Positions 38,005-47,117 of a stretch of DNA of 64,000 nt are shown piece after piece. The DNA comes from Pedobacter kyonggii (GTDB lineage: Bacteria > Bacteroidota > Bacteroidia > Sphingobacteriales > Sphingobacteriaceae), in assembly GCF_004310665.1 (NCBI RefSeq), contig NZ_SIXF01000011.1:1-64000 (forward strand), written 5' to 3'. The first letter of the stretch is position 1. Every line of letters starts with the position of its first letter. The position numbers and the translations under genes were made by a program. The notes under the pieces are model-generated. The model was not told the origin of the DNA. It saw only the letters and a list, made by a program, of their open reading frames with translations, and did no database searches.

Positions 38005-38065
38005 TAAGAAGATAAACGCAGATGATATTTAATCTCTCTTCGTCGTGAAAAAATGTAAGCTAATC

Positions 38066-40708
38066 TCAGCCTCCAAATTTACGTACCCTATAAATTAATG
38101 ATAACATAAAATATCTTCCTAAACGGTTAACTTGCTTATCTACAATTACGTTATCAAATACATCTCTTGATATCCCCGAGTTCTGGTCAAAAAGATCGAA
38201 TCCTTCTACGCGGATAGCGGCCATATCATTCTTCATAAATTTATATTCCATTGATAAACGAAGCAATGTTGGATTACGCACCGCACCATTATCAAAACCT
38301 GAGTTAATCTGTTTGGTGAAATCGTAGCCCAGGGTAAGGTCTTTAAAGAAATAATTACGGCCTTCTATACCACACTCAAACCGGTTAGATTGGCGGTCGG
38401 TAAACGTCTCATTCGAATACTTGGTCAGATTTTGGGAATAAGCGGTTTCTACTTCAAAGTTGACAATATCTTTCAGGTCTACCCTAAATTCGAGTTCCTG
38501 GCGCCAGGCCATATTACGCGCTTCTATTCTGCTATCATCGGTAAAAGTAATGTTGTTGTTCAACTGTCCCGAACCAGAATAGCCAATGGTAAACTTCCGC
38601 TCTGCCGAAAGTGGTTTACTAATGTCGTAATCGCCTTGTAAAGTGTAGTATCCGTCTGTGTTAATATAACTGGTAAGCTGATTAACTGTACCAGGTACGC
38701 GCTGTTTAGTGGTTACAATCCTATCGTTAGTGCGTTCGTATTTAAAATTGGCCATGATCACTTTTCCTGCGCTCCAATCGGCTTGTTTGTAATGGGCATT
38801 GATACTGTGGATAAATTCGGGCTTCAGATTTGGGTTTCCGGTAACAACGTTTTGCAGGTTCGAATTGTCGGATATAGGCTGCAATTGTAAAAATCCAGGT
38901 TGGTTATTCCTTCCCCAATAATTCACGTCAAACGATTGTTGGTTAGAAAATTTATACGAAAACCGACCGGAAGGGATGAGGTTAAAAGTACGGTTAACGG
39001 TTTCAATACTATTACTTAAATTCTGCCCCTGAAGTAAGGCTGGCTGTGCGTTGATGCCCAGTGTATAGTTCAGTTTTTCGCCGATATACCGATAATTCAG
39101 CCCCACTTTATTGGTAATGAACTGGTAATCATAAATATTGCTGAGGTTAGGGTTAAATACCTGATTACCATCAGCCACATCATAAGCATCTCTCGAATTA
39201 TTTGTTGATGATCGGTTCCAGCTGTAGTTTACTTCTAAAAAGGTTTTTTTCCAAAGTGGTTCCATGTACGATGCTCCTACATTAAGGCCTAAATTTCGGT
39301 TATTCTGGTTGTTCAGCTGATTTTGTAACACCGAATCGGCTACGTTAGCATGAATGTTGATGTATTTGTTGTACACATTGCCAAAGTTTTCGCCATTGGT
39401 ATAATTGATGTTACCCCAGGAGCTAAGATTTCGGCCTTTCTTCGAAAATTTATGGTTGTAAAATATATTGGTACGGGCATTTAAATTATTCGAATTACTG
39501 AAATTGTTGCTTTCTCTTCTGGTGAACAGCGTATCCTGAGTGATAAGTGAGTTACCAGTATTATGGCCACTATTGGTATTGTAAGAAAAGTTTGGAGAAA
39601 TTTTAAGGTAATTCATGGTGTCTATTTTATACTCCAAATTGCCACCAAACCAATGGCTATAGTTGTCGCTCTTACTGTTGTTTCGGGCATCTTCGAGTCT
39701 GCTCAACGGATTTTGCCCTGCATCTTGTAAAACACTTTGAGTATAGGTAGAGCTAATGGTGTTGTTTTTATTATTGTTAAAATTATATCCGGCATCTGCA
39801 GAGAGCTTGCTGTTAAACTCATTTTTATAGTTAAGTCCGGCAGCATTTCTTGTGGTAATACCATTACCGCCACCGCCACGCATATTGGCATTGGCCGAAG
39901 TGCCATCGAATGAAACCTGTTGTTCACCCTTCATGCTATTTCCCCGAATATTGGTATTGTAGCGATCGGAGTTACCCACACCGGCAGAGGCCCTGGCAAA
40001 ATAGCCTTTCTTTTTATCTTCTTCAATAGTCAGGTTAAGTACCTTTTCTGGTTCACCCGTTTTAATACCTGTAAGTTTGGCCTGATCGCCATAATCGTCG
40101 ATAAACTGAAGGTTTTTTATAATGTCGGCTGGAAGATTTTTAATGGCTGTGGCTACATCTGTTCCGAAGAAATCTTTACCGTTAACACGTATTTTGGTTA
40201 CAGGCGAACCCTGACTGGTTACATTCCCATCCTTATCTACCTTAATACCAGGTAGTTTTTTCAATACTTCATCAACGGCATCTCCATCTCTAACCGGAAA
40301 CGCCCTGGCGCTAAAACTCACGGTATCTTCGGTTACTTTAACAGGGGGAACACCCGAAATCACTACGCCCTCTAGTGTGTTCGATGATGGTTTCAGCCTG
40401 ATGTCGGTGATGTTTAAAATATTGCCCTTTTCGATCTGATACTGTTTAATAAAGGTGTCGTAGCCAATAAAGGCGGCAGATAAAATAAACTGTTTAGCTT
40501 TAATTTTATCTAATGCAAATGTACCATCAGGATTGGCAGAGGTGCCTACACTGTCGGTGCCGAATTTAATCCTGACCACCGCACCGGGCAGTGGTAAGCC
40601 TGCAGTATCTAACACTATACCCTTTACAGTATAATTTTGCGCATTACTGTTTGTGAAAATACCTGCAAAGAGCAGGGGTAGAAAAATCGATTTAGTAAAA
40701 GCCCTCAT
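38066..40708 (-). CDS. Outer-membrane beta-barrel receptor with carboxypeptidase-regulatory-like domain
   Basis: An 880-residue TonB-receptor-like protein. From the ATG at 40708 (MRAFTKSIFLPLLFAG) a signal peptide leads to a CarboxypepD_reg-like domain (YTVKGIVLDTAGLPLPGAVV). A plug follows with ALDEVLKKLPGIKVDKDG-like spacing (here AVDEVLKKLPGIKVDKDG), VTKIRVNGKDFFGTD and an Asn/Ser-rich beta-barrel of the OMP_b-brl_3 type. Longer in-frame starts at 40729 or 40774 add residues before the signal peptide. The substrate is unknown. It is not next to a SusD gene, and members of this group are often involved in peptide or metal uptake. Confidence 0.88.
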   Translation of the reverse strand: MRAFTKSIFLPLLFAGIFTNSNAQNYTVKGIVLDTAGLPLPGAVVRIKFGTDSVGTSANPDGTFALDKIKAKQFILSAAFIGYDTFIKQYQIEKGNILNITDIRLKPSSNTLEGVVISGVPPVKVTEDTVSFSARAFPVRDGDAVDEVLKKLPGIKVDKDGNVTSQGSPVTKIRVNGKDFFGTDVATAIKNLPADIIKNLQFIDDYGDQAKLTGIKTGEPEKVLNLTIEEDKKKGYFARASAGVGNSDRYNTNIRGNSMKGEQQVSFDGTSANANMRGGGGNGITTRNAAGLNYKNEFNSKLSADAGYNFNNNKNNTISSTYTQSVLQDAGQNPLSRLEDARNNSKSDNYSHWFGGNLEYKIDTMNYLKISPNFSYNTNSGHNTGNSLITQDTLFTRRESNNFSNSNNLNARTNIFYNHKFSKKGRNLSSWGNINYTNGENFGNVYNKYINIHANVADSVLQNQLNNQNNRNLGLNVGASYMEPLWKKTFLEVNYSWNRSSTNNSRDAYDVADGNQVFNPNLSNIYDYQFITNKVGLNYRYIGEKLNYTLGINAQPALLQGQNLSNSIETVNRTFNLIPSGRFSYKFSNQQSFDVNYWGRNNQPGFLQLQPISDNSNLQNVVTGNPNLKPEFIHSINAHYKQADWSAGKVIMANFKYERTNDRIVTTKQRVPGTVNQLTSYINTDGYYTLQGDYDISKPLSAERKFTIGYSGSGQLNNNITFTDDSRIEARNMAWRQELEFRVDLKDIVNFEVETAYSQNLTKYSNETFTDRQSNRFECGIEGRNYFFKDLTLGYDFTKQINSGFDNGAVRNPTLLRLSMEYKFMKNDMAAIRVEGFDLFDQNSGISRDVFDNVIVDKQVNRLGRYFMLSLIYRVRKFGG

Positions 40709-40897
40709 GAATTTATTTGTGTGTGGCATAAAAGTACGGAGCAGCGTGTTAACACTGTTCAGCGTAATCAACATGTTACTAATTTTGGCTATTAATGAGG
40801 TTCTTTTTGATTCCTTTCACTTGGGTATCAGGCCAAATGGCAGACGTAAGCTGGCAGAAGATGGTATTTAAGATTGAGCTACCATTCATCAGGTATT

Positions 40898-41089
40898 TTA
40901 TTTTGTATGCGCTTTCAATACAACATTCCTACCAAGGGTTTTAAACCTTACAGTATTATCTTGTTCTACAGTAATGGTTATGTGGCCCGTTTTACTGGTA
41001 TTTATATCGCTTACCTTGCCAGACTTACCGATATGCGTTCCTTTAATCACAACGCAGTAGTCGCCATCTTTTAAATTTGTTGTTTCCAT
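40898..41089 (-). CDS. Small KOW-motif protein
   Basis: The 63-residue product resembles a single KOW/SH3-like beta barrel as in ribosomal protein L24 or NusG tails: LKDGDYCVVIKGTHIGKSGK, then DINTSKTGHITITVEQ. Such domains bind RNA or proteins, but nothing more specific can be said. It lies 8 bp behind the two-TM protein gene on the same strand, so the two probably share a transcript. Confidence 0.72.
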   Translation of the reverse strand: METTNLKDGDYCVVIKGTHIGKSGKVSDINTSKTGHITITVEQDNTVRFKTLGRNVVLKAHTK

Positions 41090-41097
41090 TTTAATTT

Positions 41098-41361
41098 TTA
41101 CAGGCCTGAGTTTGTTTCTGAACCCCGTAATTTTATTTCAGTATTTAATTGACTTAATTTAATTGCAACGGGTAACCAAGCGAGCATACAGCCTGGAATA
41201 ACGGCAAGGAGCACAAAGTTTTGTTTTTTAACAATCAGATATAAAAGTGCACCAAACAGAAACAACATCACAACAGCACTTCCAATTAACAGGCCGCTCA
41301 ATTGTTTTTTCTGTTTGTTTAATTCGGTTAGGCTAAGTTCGGATAGTTTGTTGTTTTTCAT
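41098..41361 (-). CDS. Small two-transmembrane protein
   Basis: From the ATG at 41361 the protein has 87 residues: a polar helix (NNKLSELSLTELNKQKKQLS), two adjacent hydrophobic segments (LLIGSAVVMLFLFGALLYLI and FVLLAVIPGCMLAWLPVAI) and a charged tail. Homologues are common in Bacteroidota and are sometimes labelled redox-active disulfide protein 2, but only one Cys is present here, so that label is unsupported. The start is chosen at MKNNKLSEL because the 33 codons upstream look non-coding. Confidence 0.7.
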   Translation of the reverse strand: MKNNKLSELSLTELNKQKKQLSGLLIGSAVVMLFLFGALLYLIVKKQNFVLLAVIPGCMLAWLPVAIKLSQLNTEIKLRGSETNSGL

Positions 41362-41560
41362 AGTGGGATCGGTTAGGCTTATTAGTAAAATTATTAAATT
41401 TTTAATGTTTTTAAAACCCTGAGGGATAAAAGATGTAAAATGCTGGTTATCCAGTCTCATTTAAGTACAAATTCCATTATCTTGTAGACGTTCGGCTTAA
41501 TAAATTAAAAACCTTTATTTTTAATTAAAATCGAACCTATTTTCTAATGTTAAATATATC

Positions 41561-44314
41561 ATGATCAAAAGATTAATACCTGTATTATTGCTATTGATTT
41601 CTTTCGCGGGCTTTTCGCAGGAAACTACTAAAACCTATCTTTCCGGAACAGATAAAGACCATACCAAACAATGGGATTTTTATTGTACTGCCGGTCGTAA
41701 AAGCGGCATATGGACCAAAATACCGGTGCCCTCTAACTGGGAATTACAGGGCTTTGGAACTTATAACTATGGGCATGATAAAGTTAAAGCCAGCGAACAG
41801 GGCATTTATCGTTATGAGTTTCTGGTGGGTAAAATCACAGACAAAAAAGTATTCCTGGTTTTTGAAGGCGCTATGACCGATACTAAGGTTAGTATTAACG
41901 GAAAGCTTGCCGGAGATCTGCACCAGGGCGGGTTTTATCGTTTTAAATATGATATTACCACACTATTAAAACCCGGAGAGAAGAATTTACTGGAAGTTAC
42001 AGTTGATAAAGTTTCGGCGAATGCCTCCATTAATAAAGCCGAAAGAACGAGCGATTTCTGGATTTTTGGCGGCATCTTCAGACCGGTTTACCTGGAAACT
42101 GTACCAAACAAATTTATAGAAAGGGTTGCCGTTAATGCGAAGGCCGATGGTACTTTTCAGCTTGATGTTTATGGCCAAAATTTAGCTGCTGATGATATTC
42201 TTGAAGCCCAGGTAAAAAAAATAAATGGTGAAAATGTAGGCAAAGCATTTGCTATAAAAGCGAATTTAGAGAATGGTATGCAGACCCTGAAAGCTACTTT
42301 CTCAAAACCTCTATTGTGGAGCAGCGAATTCCCCAATTTATATCAGGTGGTGGTGCGGATTAAAAATAAACAGAAAATTATTCATCAGGTAAAACAAAAG
42401 TTCGGTTTCCGTACGCTTGAACTGCGTAATGGCGACGGTTTTTACGTTAATGGTGCGAAAATGATTTTAAAAGGTGTTAACCGCCACAGCTTTTGGCCGG
42501 AAAGCGGACGCACATTAAGTCGCGAGGTACACTTGATGGATGTGAGGTTAATGAAAGAAATGAATATGAACGCCGTTCGCATGTCGCATTATCCCCCCGA
42601 CGCGGAGTTTTTGGATATCTGCGACTCGTTAGGACTGTATGTGATTAATGAATTAACGGGCTGGCAGGCAAAATACGATAACACAGTTGGGCACAGACTC
42701 GTAAAAGAACTTGTAATCAGGGATGTAAACCATCCATCTATTATTTTTTGGGCCAACGGCAACGAGGGAGGTTTTAATACCGATCTCGACAATGATTATG
42801 CCTTATACGATCCCCAGAAACGTACCGTAATTCACCCATGGGAGAAGTTTAACGGAACCGATACTAAACATTACCCAGATTATAATTATATGGTTAAGGC
42901 CGCTAATTCAGGACAGGAGGTTTTCTTTCCAACTGAATTTATGCATGCACTTTATGATGGTGGTGCTGGTGCGGCTTTAAATGATTTCTGGAATCAAATG
43001 CTGCTTCACCCGCATGGTGCCGGTGGTTTTATTTGGGCTTTGGTGGATGAAAACGTAATCCGTACAGATAAAAACGGCATTTATGATGGTGATGGAAACC
43101 ATGCGCCCGATGGAATTATTGGACCACATCGCGAAAAGGAAGCCAGTTTTTATACCATAAAGGAGATATGGTCTCCGGTTTTTGTCGATCTGGCAAAAAT
43201 TGAGAATGATTTTAATGGTAAAATCGCGGTCGAGAACCGTTTCAATTTTACCAATCTTGATCAATGCACTTTTAAATGGAAATTGCTTAGTTTCCCTTCG
43301 GCTAACGTTACAGGAACAAAAGCTATTGTAAATGCCAGTGGTGCAACGGTTTCTAAGCTTAAACCTGGCGCAAAAGGTACGCTCGATCTGGCTTTGCCAA
43401 AATCGTGGACACAAAGTGATGCCTTATATTTAACCGCATATGGGGCTGATAAGAAGGAAATATTTACCTGGAGCTGGCCGATAAAAACTGCCCGTTTGAT
43501 TGTAGAGAAGCAAGAAACTACACTGTCCAATTCAGTAGTAAAAGCCGAAGAAACTTACCAGTCGCTCCTGATTAAACAGGATGGTATTAGCTACTATTTT
43601 GAAAAGGCAACGGGTTATCTGGAGAAAGTTGTTAAAGGGAATACCGTTATTTCTTTGTCAAAAGGTCCGGTGTTGGCTGGTGTAAATACCGAATTGAAAA
43701 ATTTCAGCCATAAAACAGAAGGAGCAAAATATATAGTTGAATCTGATTATCAAGGTGCTGGTAATTTGCATGCGAAGTGGACATTTGAAACCGGAAAGCT
43801 GGTAAAACTCGAATATCAATTTAACCAACAGGGCGATGCTGATTTTATGGGGATTACCTTCAATTATCCCGAGGATAAAATTACCGGAATGAAATACCTT
43901 GGCCGTGGCCCGTACCGGGTTTGGAAAAACAGGTTAAAAGGACAGCAGTTTGGGGTTTGGCATAAGGATTATAATAATTCGATCACTGGCGAAACCTGGG
44001 GATACCCTGAATTTAAAGGTTATCATGCCGAAGTGAACTGGGTAACTGTAGAAAATAAGGAGGCCCCATATACGGTTTATATACCCGATCAGGATACTTA
44101 TCTGCAAATGTTCAGGCCTGCCCGTGAAGCTGCGGCATTGAGCAACAACAATGTAGAGCCCGCTTTCCCAGAAGGGAGTATCGGTTTCTTAAAAGGGATA
44201 AGTGCCATTGGCACCAAGTTTCAGTCGGCTTTATTATTGGGACCTCAAAGCCAGAAAAACAAAACAGACGGGAAAACTTTTAAGGGGACGTTATTATTTG
44301 ATTTTGGAAAGTGA
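41561..44314 (+). CDS. GH2 beta-galactosidase-like glycoside hydrolase
   Basis: This 917-residue secreted enzyme (signal peptide ending GFSQE, about 20) has the GH2 order: jelly-roll sugar-binding domain (WTKIPVPSNWELQGFGTYNY), Ig-like domain, TIM barrel, a second Ig-like domain and a beta-sandwich like the small chain of LacZ (LGRGPYRVWKNRLKGQQFGVW). The acid/base Glu is in ANGNEGG (about 401) and the nucleophile Glu in FPTEFMHA (about 459). Periplasmic hydrolysis of beta-galactosides is likely, although GH2 also contains glucuronidases and others. It is not within a SusC/D cluster. Confidence 0.92.
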   Translation: MIKRLIPVLLLLISFAGFSQETTKTYLSGTDKDHTKQWDFYCTAGRKSGIWTKIPVPSNWELQGFGTYNYGHDKVKASEQGIYRYEFLVGKITDKKVFLVFEGAMTDTKVSINGKLAGDLHQGGFYRFKYDITTLLKPGEKNLLEVTVDKVSANASINKAERTSDFWIFGGIFRPVYLETVPNKFIERVAVNAKADGTFQLDVYGQNLAADDILEAQVKKINGENVGKAFAIKANLENGMQTLKATFSKPLLWSSEFPNLYQVVVRIKNKQKIIHQVKQKFGFRTLELRNGDGFYVNGAKMILKGVNRHSFWPESGRTLSREVHLMDVRLMKEMNMNAVRMSHYPPDAEFLDICDSLGLYVINELTGWQAKYDNTVGHRLVKELVIRDVNHPSIIFWANGNEGGFNTDLDNDYALYDPQKRTVIHPWEKFNGTDTKHYPDYNYMVKAANSGQEVFFPTEFMHALYDGGAGAALNDFWNQMLLHPHGAGGFIWALVDENVIRTDKNGIYDGDGNHAPDGIIGPHREKEASFYTIKEIWSPVFVDLAKIENDFNGKIAVENRFNFTNLDQCTFKWKLLSFPSANVTGTKAIVNASGATVSKLKPGAKGTLDLALPKSWTQSDALYLTAYGADKKEIFTWSWPIKTARLIVEKQETTLSNSVVKAEETYQSLLIKQDGISYYFEKATGYLEKVVKGNTVISLSKGPVLAGVNTELKNFSHKTEGAKYIVESDYQGAGNLHAKWTFETGKLVKLEYQFNQQGDADFMGITFNYPEDKITGMKYLGRGPYRVWKNRLKGQQFGVWHKDYNNSITGETWGYPEFKGYHAEVNWVTVENKEAPYTVYIPDQDTYLQMFRPAREAAALSNNNVEPAFPEGSIGFLKGISAIGTKFQSALLLGPQSQKNKTDGKTFKGTLLFDFGK

Positions 44315-44378
44315 GCGTTTTGACCCCTAAGTTAAAACAGTATAGCAAAAACCCTATTTAATCCGTATTTTTAACGAT

Positions 44379-45383
44379 ATGAAGATTGTATTTTTTTCTG
44401 CGAAGCCTTACGACCGTGAATTTTTTGAAAGCTGTAATAAACATTATGATTTTGAATTGGAATTTTGGGAAACTCATCTGGGTCCTCATATTGCCGATGC
44501 GATAAAAGTAGGTACTGATGCTGTTTGTGTATTTGTGAACGATAAACTAACGGCTGATGTTATAGCCATACTGGCGCAAAAAGGGGTGAAAGTTATTGCT
44601 TTGCGTTGTGCAGGCTTTAATAATGTCGATCTGAATGCGGCCAAACAATACGGAATTCGCGTTTGCCGCGTTCCGGCTTATTCGCCACAAGCTGTTGCAG
44701 AACATGCCGTGGCCATGTTGCTTACGTTAAACCGTAAAACCCATAAGGCCTATAACCGCGTACGCGAACAGAATTTTTCGCTTTCAGGTTTAATGGGTTT
44801 CAATCTTTTTGGCAAAACAGTAGGGGTAATCGGTACAGGAAAAATTGGCGCTGCTTTCTGTAAAATTATGCTTGGTTTTGGCTGTGTTGTACTGGCTTCG
44901 GATCCTTTTGTGAATAAATCATTGCAAAGTGCAGGAGTAAAATATTTGCCTTTTCATGAAGTAATAAAAGATGCCGATATTGTTTCGTTACATTGCCCGC
45001 TTACATCGGAAAACCATTATCTAATTGGATCAAATAGCTTATCGACGATGAAAAAAGGCGTTACGCTAATCAATACAAGTAGAGGCGGATTGATTAATAC
45101 ACGTGATGTAATAGAAGCACTAAAAACAGGTCAGCTTGCGGCGCTGGGAATTGATGTATATGAGCAGGAAGAACAACTCTTTTTTAAAGATCTTTCAGCA
45201 AGTATTATTGGTGATGATGATATTCAGCGATTAATTAGTTTTCCGAATGTTTTGCTTACCGGGCATCAGGCTTTTTTTACACAAGAGGCCTTAACAGAAA
45301 TTGCAGCGTCTACCCTAAAAACAGTTAAAACATTATTAGACGATAATGCTGAAGAGATAGTTTCAGATGCAATATTGGTGTAA
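44379..45383 (+). CDS. ldhA: D-lactate dehydrogenase (2-hydroxyacid dehydrogenase family)
   Basis: This 334-residue NAD-dependent enzyme reduces pyruvate to D-lactate. The D-isomer-specific dehydrogenase fold is complete: NAD-binding GVIGTGKIGAAF (about 150-161), catalytic Arg in INTSRGGLI (about 235), Glu in DVYEQEE (about 264) and His in LLTGHQAF (about 296). SLHCPLT and the long C-terminal loop are typical of fermentative LdhA. It lies 64 bp after the GH2 gene and is convergent with map. Confidence 0.95.
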   Translation: MKIVFFSAKPYDREFFESCNKHYDFELEFWETHLGPHIADAIKVGTDAVCVFVNDKLTADVIAILAQKGVKVIALRCAGFNNVDLNAAKQYGIRVCRVPAYSPQAVAEHAVAMLLTLNRKTHKAYNRVREQNFSLSGLMGFNLFGKTVGVIGTGKIGAAFCKIMLGFGCVVLASDPFVNKSLQSAGVKYLPFHEVIKDADIVSLHCPLTSENHYLIGSNSLSTMKKGVTLINTSRGGLINTRDVIEALKTGQLAALGIDVYEQEEQLFFKDLSASIIGDDDIQRLISFPNVLLTGHQAFFTQEALTEIAASTLKTVKTLLDDNAEEIVSDAILV

Positions 45384-45397
45384 CAAGATAGATGGTT

Positions 45398-45440
45398 GCA
45401 TGGAGTTTTTTGAGAGCCGATCTCTCCAAAATCTCCATGC
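45398..45440. terminator. Bidirectional hairpin between ldhA and map
   Basis: GCATGGAG (45398-45405) pairs with CTCCATGC (45433-45440), and an inner GAGAG/CTCTC pair with T and A runs extends the hairpin. It sits between the two convergent genes and would serve both. Confidence 0.75.
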
Positions 45441-45455
45441 GCGCATTGTTGCTAT

Positions 45456-46256
45456 TTAGTAATAAGAGGTATTAAGGTTGCTGTTCTGCTTTTCAGCAGC
45501 CTCAATAGGGGCATAATTAGAAAGAATAAGTGCTTCCCCTTTTTTCACGCATACATCATGCTCAAAATGCACAGATGGACTTCCATCAGCAGTTCTGATT
45601 GTCCAGCCGTCTTCATCTAGAAAAACATCTTTTTTGCCCATATTTATCATAGGTTCTATGGCCAGTACCAGGTTTTCTCTTAAGAGTAAACCATTGCCTT
45701 TACGGCCATAATTTGGCACCTGTGGGTCTTCGTGCATATCTTTACCTAAGCCATGGCCTACCAGATCTCTCACCACGCCATAACCCTGCTTTTCGTTATG
45801 GCTTTGGATTGCTGCACCAATATCGCCGATGCGTTTACCCACAACAGCTTCTTTAATTCCAAGAAAAAGTGATTCTTTAGTTGTTTTTACCAGGTTTATT
45901 ACCGCTGGCGATACTTCGCCGATGATAAAGGTATAAGCATGATCGCCGTGAAAACCGTTTTTTATGGTACCCACATCCACTGAGATAATATCGCCATCTT
46001 TCAGCTCGTCTTTAGTCGGAAAGCCATGTACAACCACATCGTTTACCGAGGTAATAATATGAAAGGGAAAACCATTATAGTTGTAAAAGGAAGGTACGGC
46101 GCCATTATCAAGTATAAATTCGTTGGCTATTCTATCAATTTCAAGAGTTGTAATGCCGGGTTTTAATATTTTAGCTACTTCTGCAAGGGTATCGCTCACC
46201 AGTAGGGCACTGATCTGCATCAGTTCTACTTCTTCATTGGTTTTATATAAAATCAT
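45456..46256 (-). CDS. map: Type I methionine aminopeptidase
   Basis: This 266-residue cytosolic metalloenzyme removes the initiator methionine. All five metal ligands are visible: Asp in ISVDVGT, Asp in FHGDHAYTF, His in GHGLGKDMHEDP, Glu in LAIEPMINMG and Glu in VHFEHDVCV. The substrate-pocket His is in VVVHGFPTK. It has the bare catalytic domain without the N-terminal zinc finger. It stands alone rather than in a ribosomal protein cluster and could be a second copy. Confidence 0.97.
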   Translation of the reverse strand: MILYKTNEEVELMQISALLVSDTLAEVAKILKPGITTLEIDRIANEFILDNGAVPSFYNYNGFPFHIITSVNDVVVHGFPTKDELKDGDIISVDVGTIKNGFHGDHAYTFIIGEVSPAVINLVKTTKESLFLGIKEAVVGKRIGDIGAAIQSHNEKQGYGVVRDLVGHGLGKDMHEDPQVPNYGRKGNGLLLRENLVLAIEPMINMGKKDVFLDEDGWTIRTADGSPSVHFEHDVCVKKGEALILSNYAPIEAAEKQNSNLNTSYY

Positions 46257-46348
46257 TGCTGCAAATTTAGCAAAAGAAGCGGAAAGGAAAAAAGACGAAG
46301 CGTTGAATGATGGAAGAACTGAATGATTGTTGAATGGTCGTAGTTAAA

Positions 46349-46960
46349 TTAAGAACACAACCGGTAATCGAGTGCTGAAACTTTATTTCTGATTCTACTC
46401 AGGGTTTCTAAACGCATGCCAAGGTAGCTGGCCAGATAACGCTGTGGTATTCTGTTGATGTCCAAGTCACTTTCCTGGAGTTTGCGGTACCTGCTCATTG
46501 CTTTTGGTATCCTGGCCAGGATTGATCTTTCTGATGCTGCATAATAATGAAGCGCCAACAGCTTTCTGCCGATTAGGTTGGCCTCTGGATAGTTTGCGTA
46601 CATCGAATCGATTAGGGTATAAGGAATGCAGATGAGTTGACATTCTTCCAGCGCCTGAAGATATTCTATCGAATGATTAGGCTGCTGAACGGGATGACGT
46701 ATGGCACCAATTAATTCATTTCCACAGCTAAACCAGGTGCTGATATCATTTTTACCATCTCGTACGAAGCCACGAACGAGTCCGTGTACCAAAAAATATA
46801 GCGAAGCATTACTGTCTATTGGTGAAAGAATGTATTTATTCTTTTTAACATGGATGAGCTTACAAGATTTTTCATGTTCGGCCTTAAAGGCTCCAGATAA
46901 AGGATAGAATTGCTCAATATAATCGAAAAACGGGCGTAAAAACGATGTTGAATAAGGCAT
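46349..46960 (-). CDS. Crp/Fnr-family transcriptional regulator
   Basis: The 203-residue protein has an N-terminal cyclic-nucleotide-binding-like beta roll (VKKNKYILSPID to FSCGNELIGAI, about 35-115), a dimer helix and a C-terminal winged helix (IPQRYLASYLGMRLETLSRIR). The cAMP-contact motif of E. coli CRP is not recognisable, so it is not a classical cAMP receptor. It is the intact paralogue of the interrupted gene at 423-1037. A perfect 10-bp palindrome 114 bases upstream (47074-47096) is a candidate operator. Confidence 0.9.
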   Translation of the reverse strand: MPYSTSFLRPFFDYIEQFYPLSGAFKAEHEKSCKLIHVKKNKYILSPIDSNASLYFLVHGLVRGFVRDGKNDISTWFSCGNELIGAIRHPVQQPNHSIEYLQALEECQLICIPYTLIDSMYANYPEANLIGRKLLALHYYAASERSILARIPKAMSRYRKLQESDLDINRIPQRYLASYLGMRLETLSRIRNKVSALDYRLCS

Positions 46961-47073
46961 AGTTAAGGCTTGTTTAGATTTCTAAGAAATGGATTGAAGC
47001 ATACTCATATGATGATCAGAAACCAAAGATATCTGGTATTTCAATGTTTAGAGAAAAACAGCGTGATTGTGGC

Positions 47074-47096
47074 CTCTAACGATACGATCGTTAGAG
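47074..47096. promoter_or_regulatory. Palindromic operator candidate
   Basis: CTCTAACGAT (47074-47083) and ATCGTTAGAG (47087-47096) form a perfect 10-bp palindrome around 3 bases. It lies between the start of the Crp/Fnr gene and the end of the broken AraC gene. A dimeric regulator site is the natural reading; a short hairpin is the alternative. Confidence 0.45.
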
Positions 47097-47117
47097 AAAA
47101 AATGGAGTAATAACAGG

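Noticed and set aside
42977-43414. 145-codon minus-strand open frame
   Set aside because: It lies antisense inside the GH2 gene, has no recognisable family and no sign of its own promoter.
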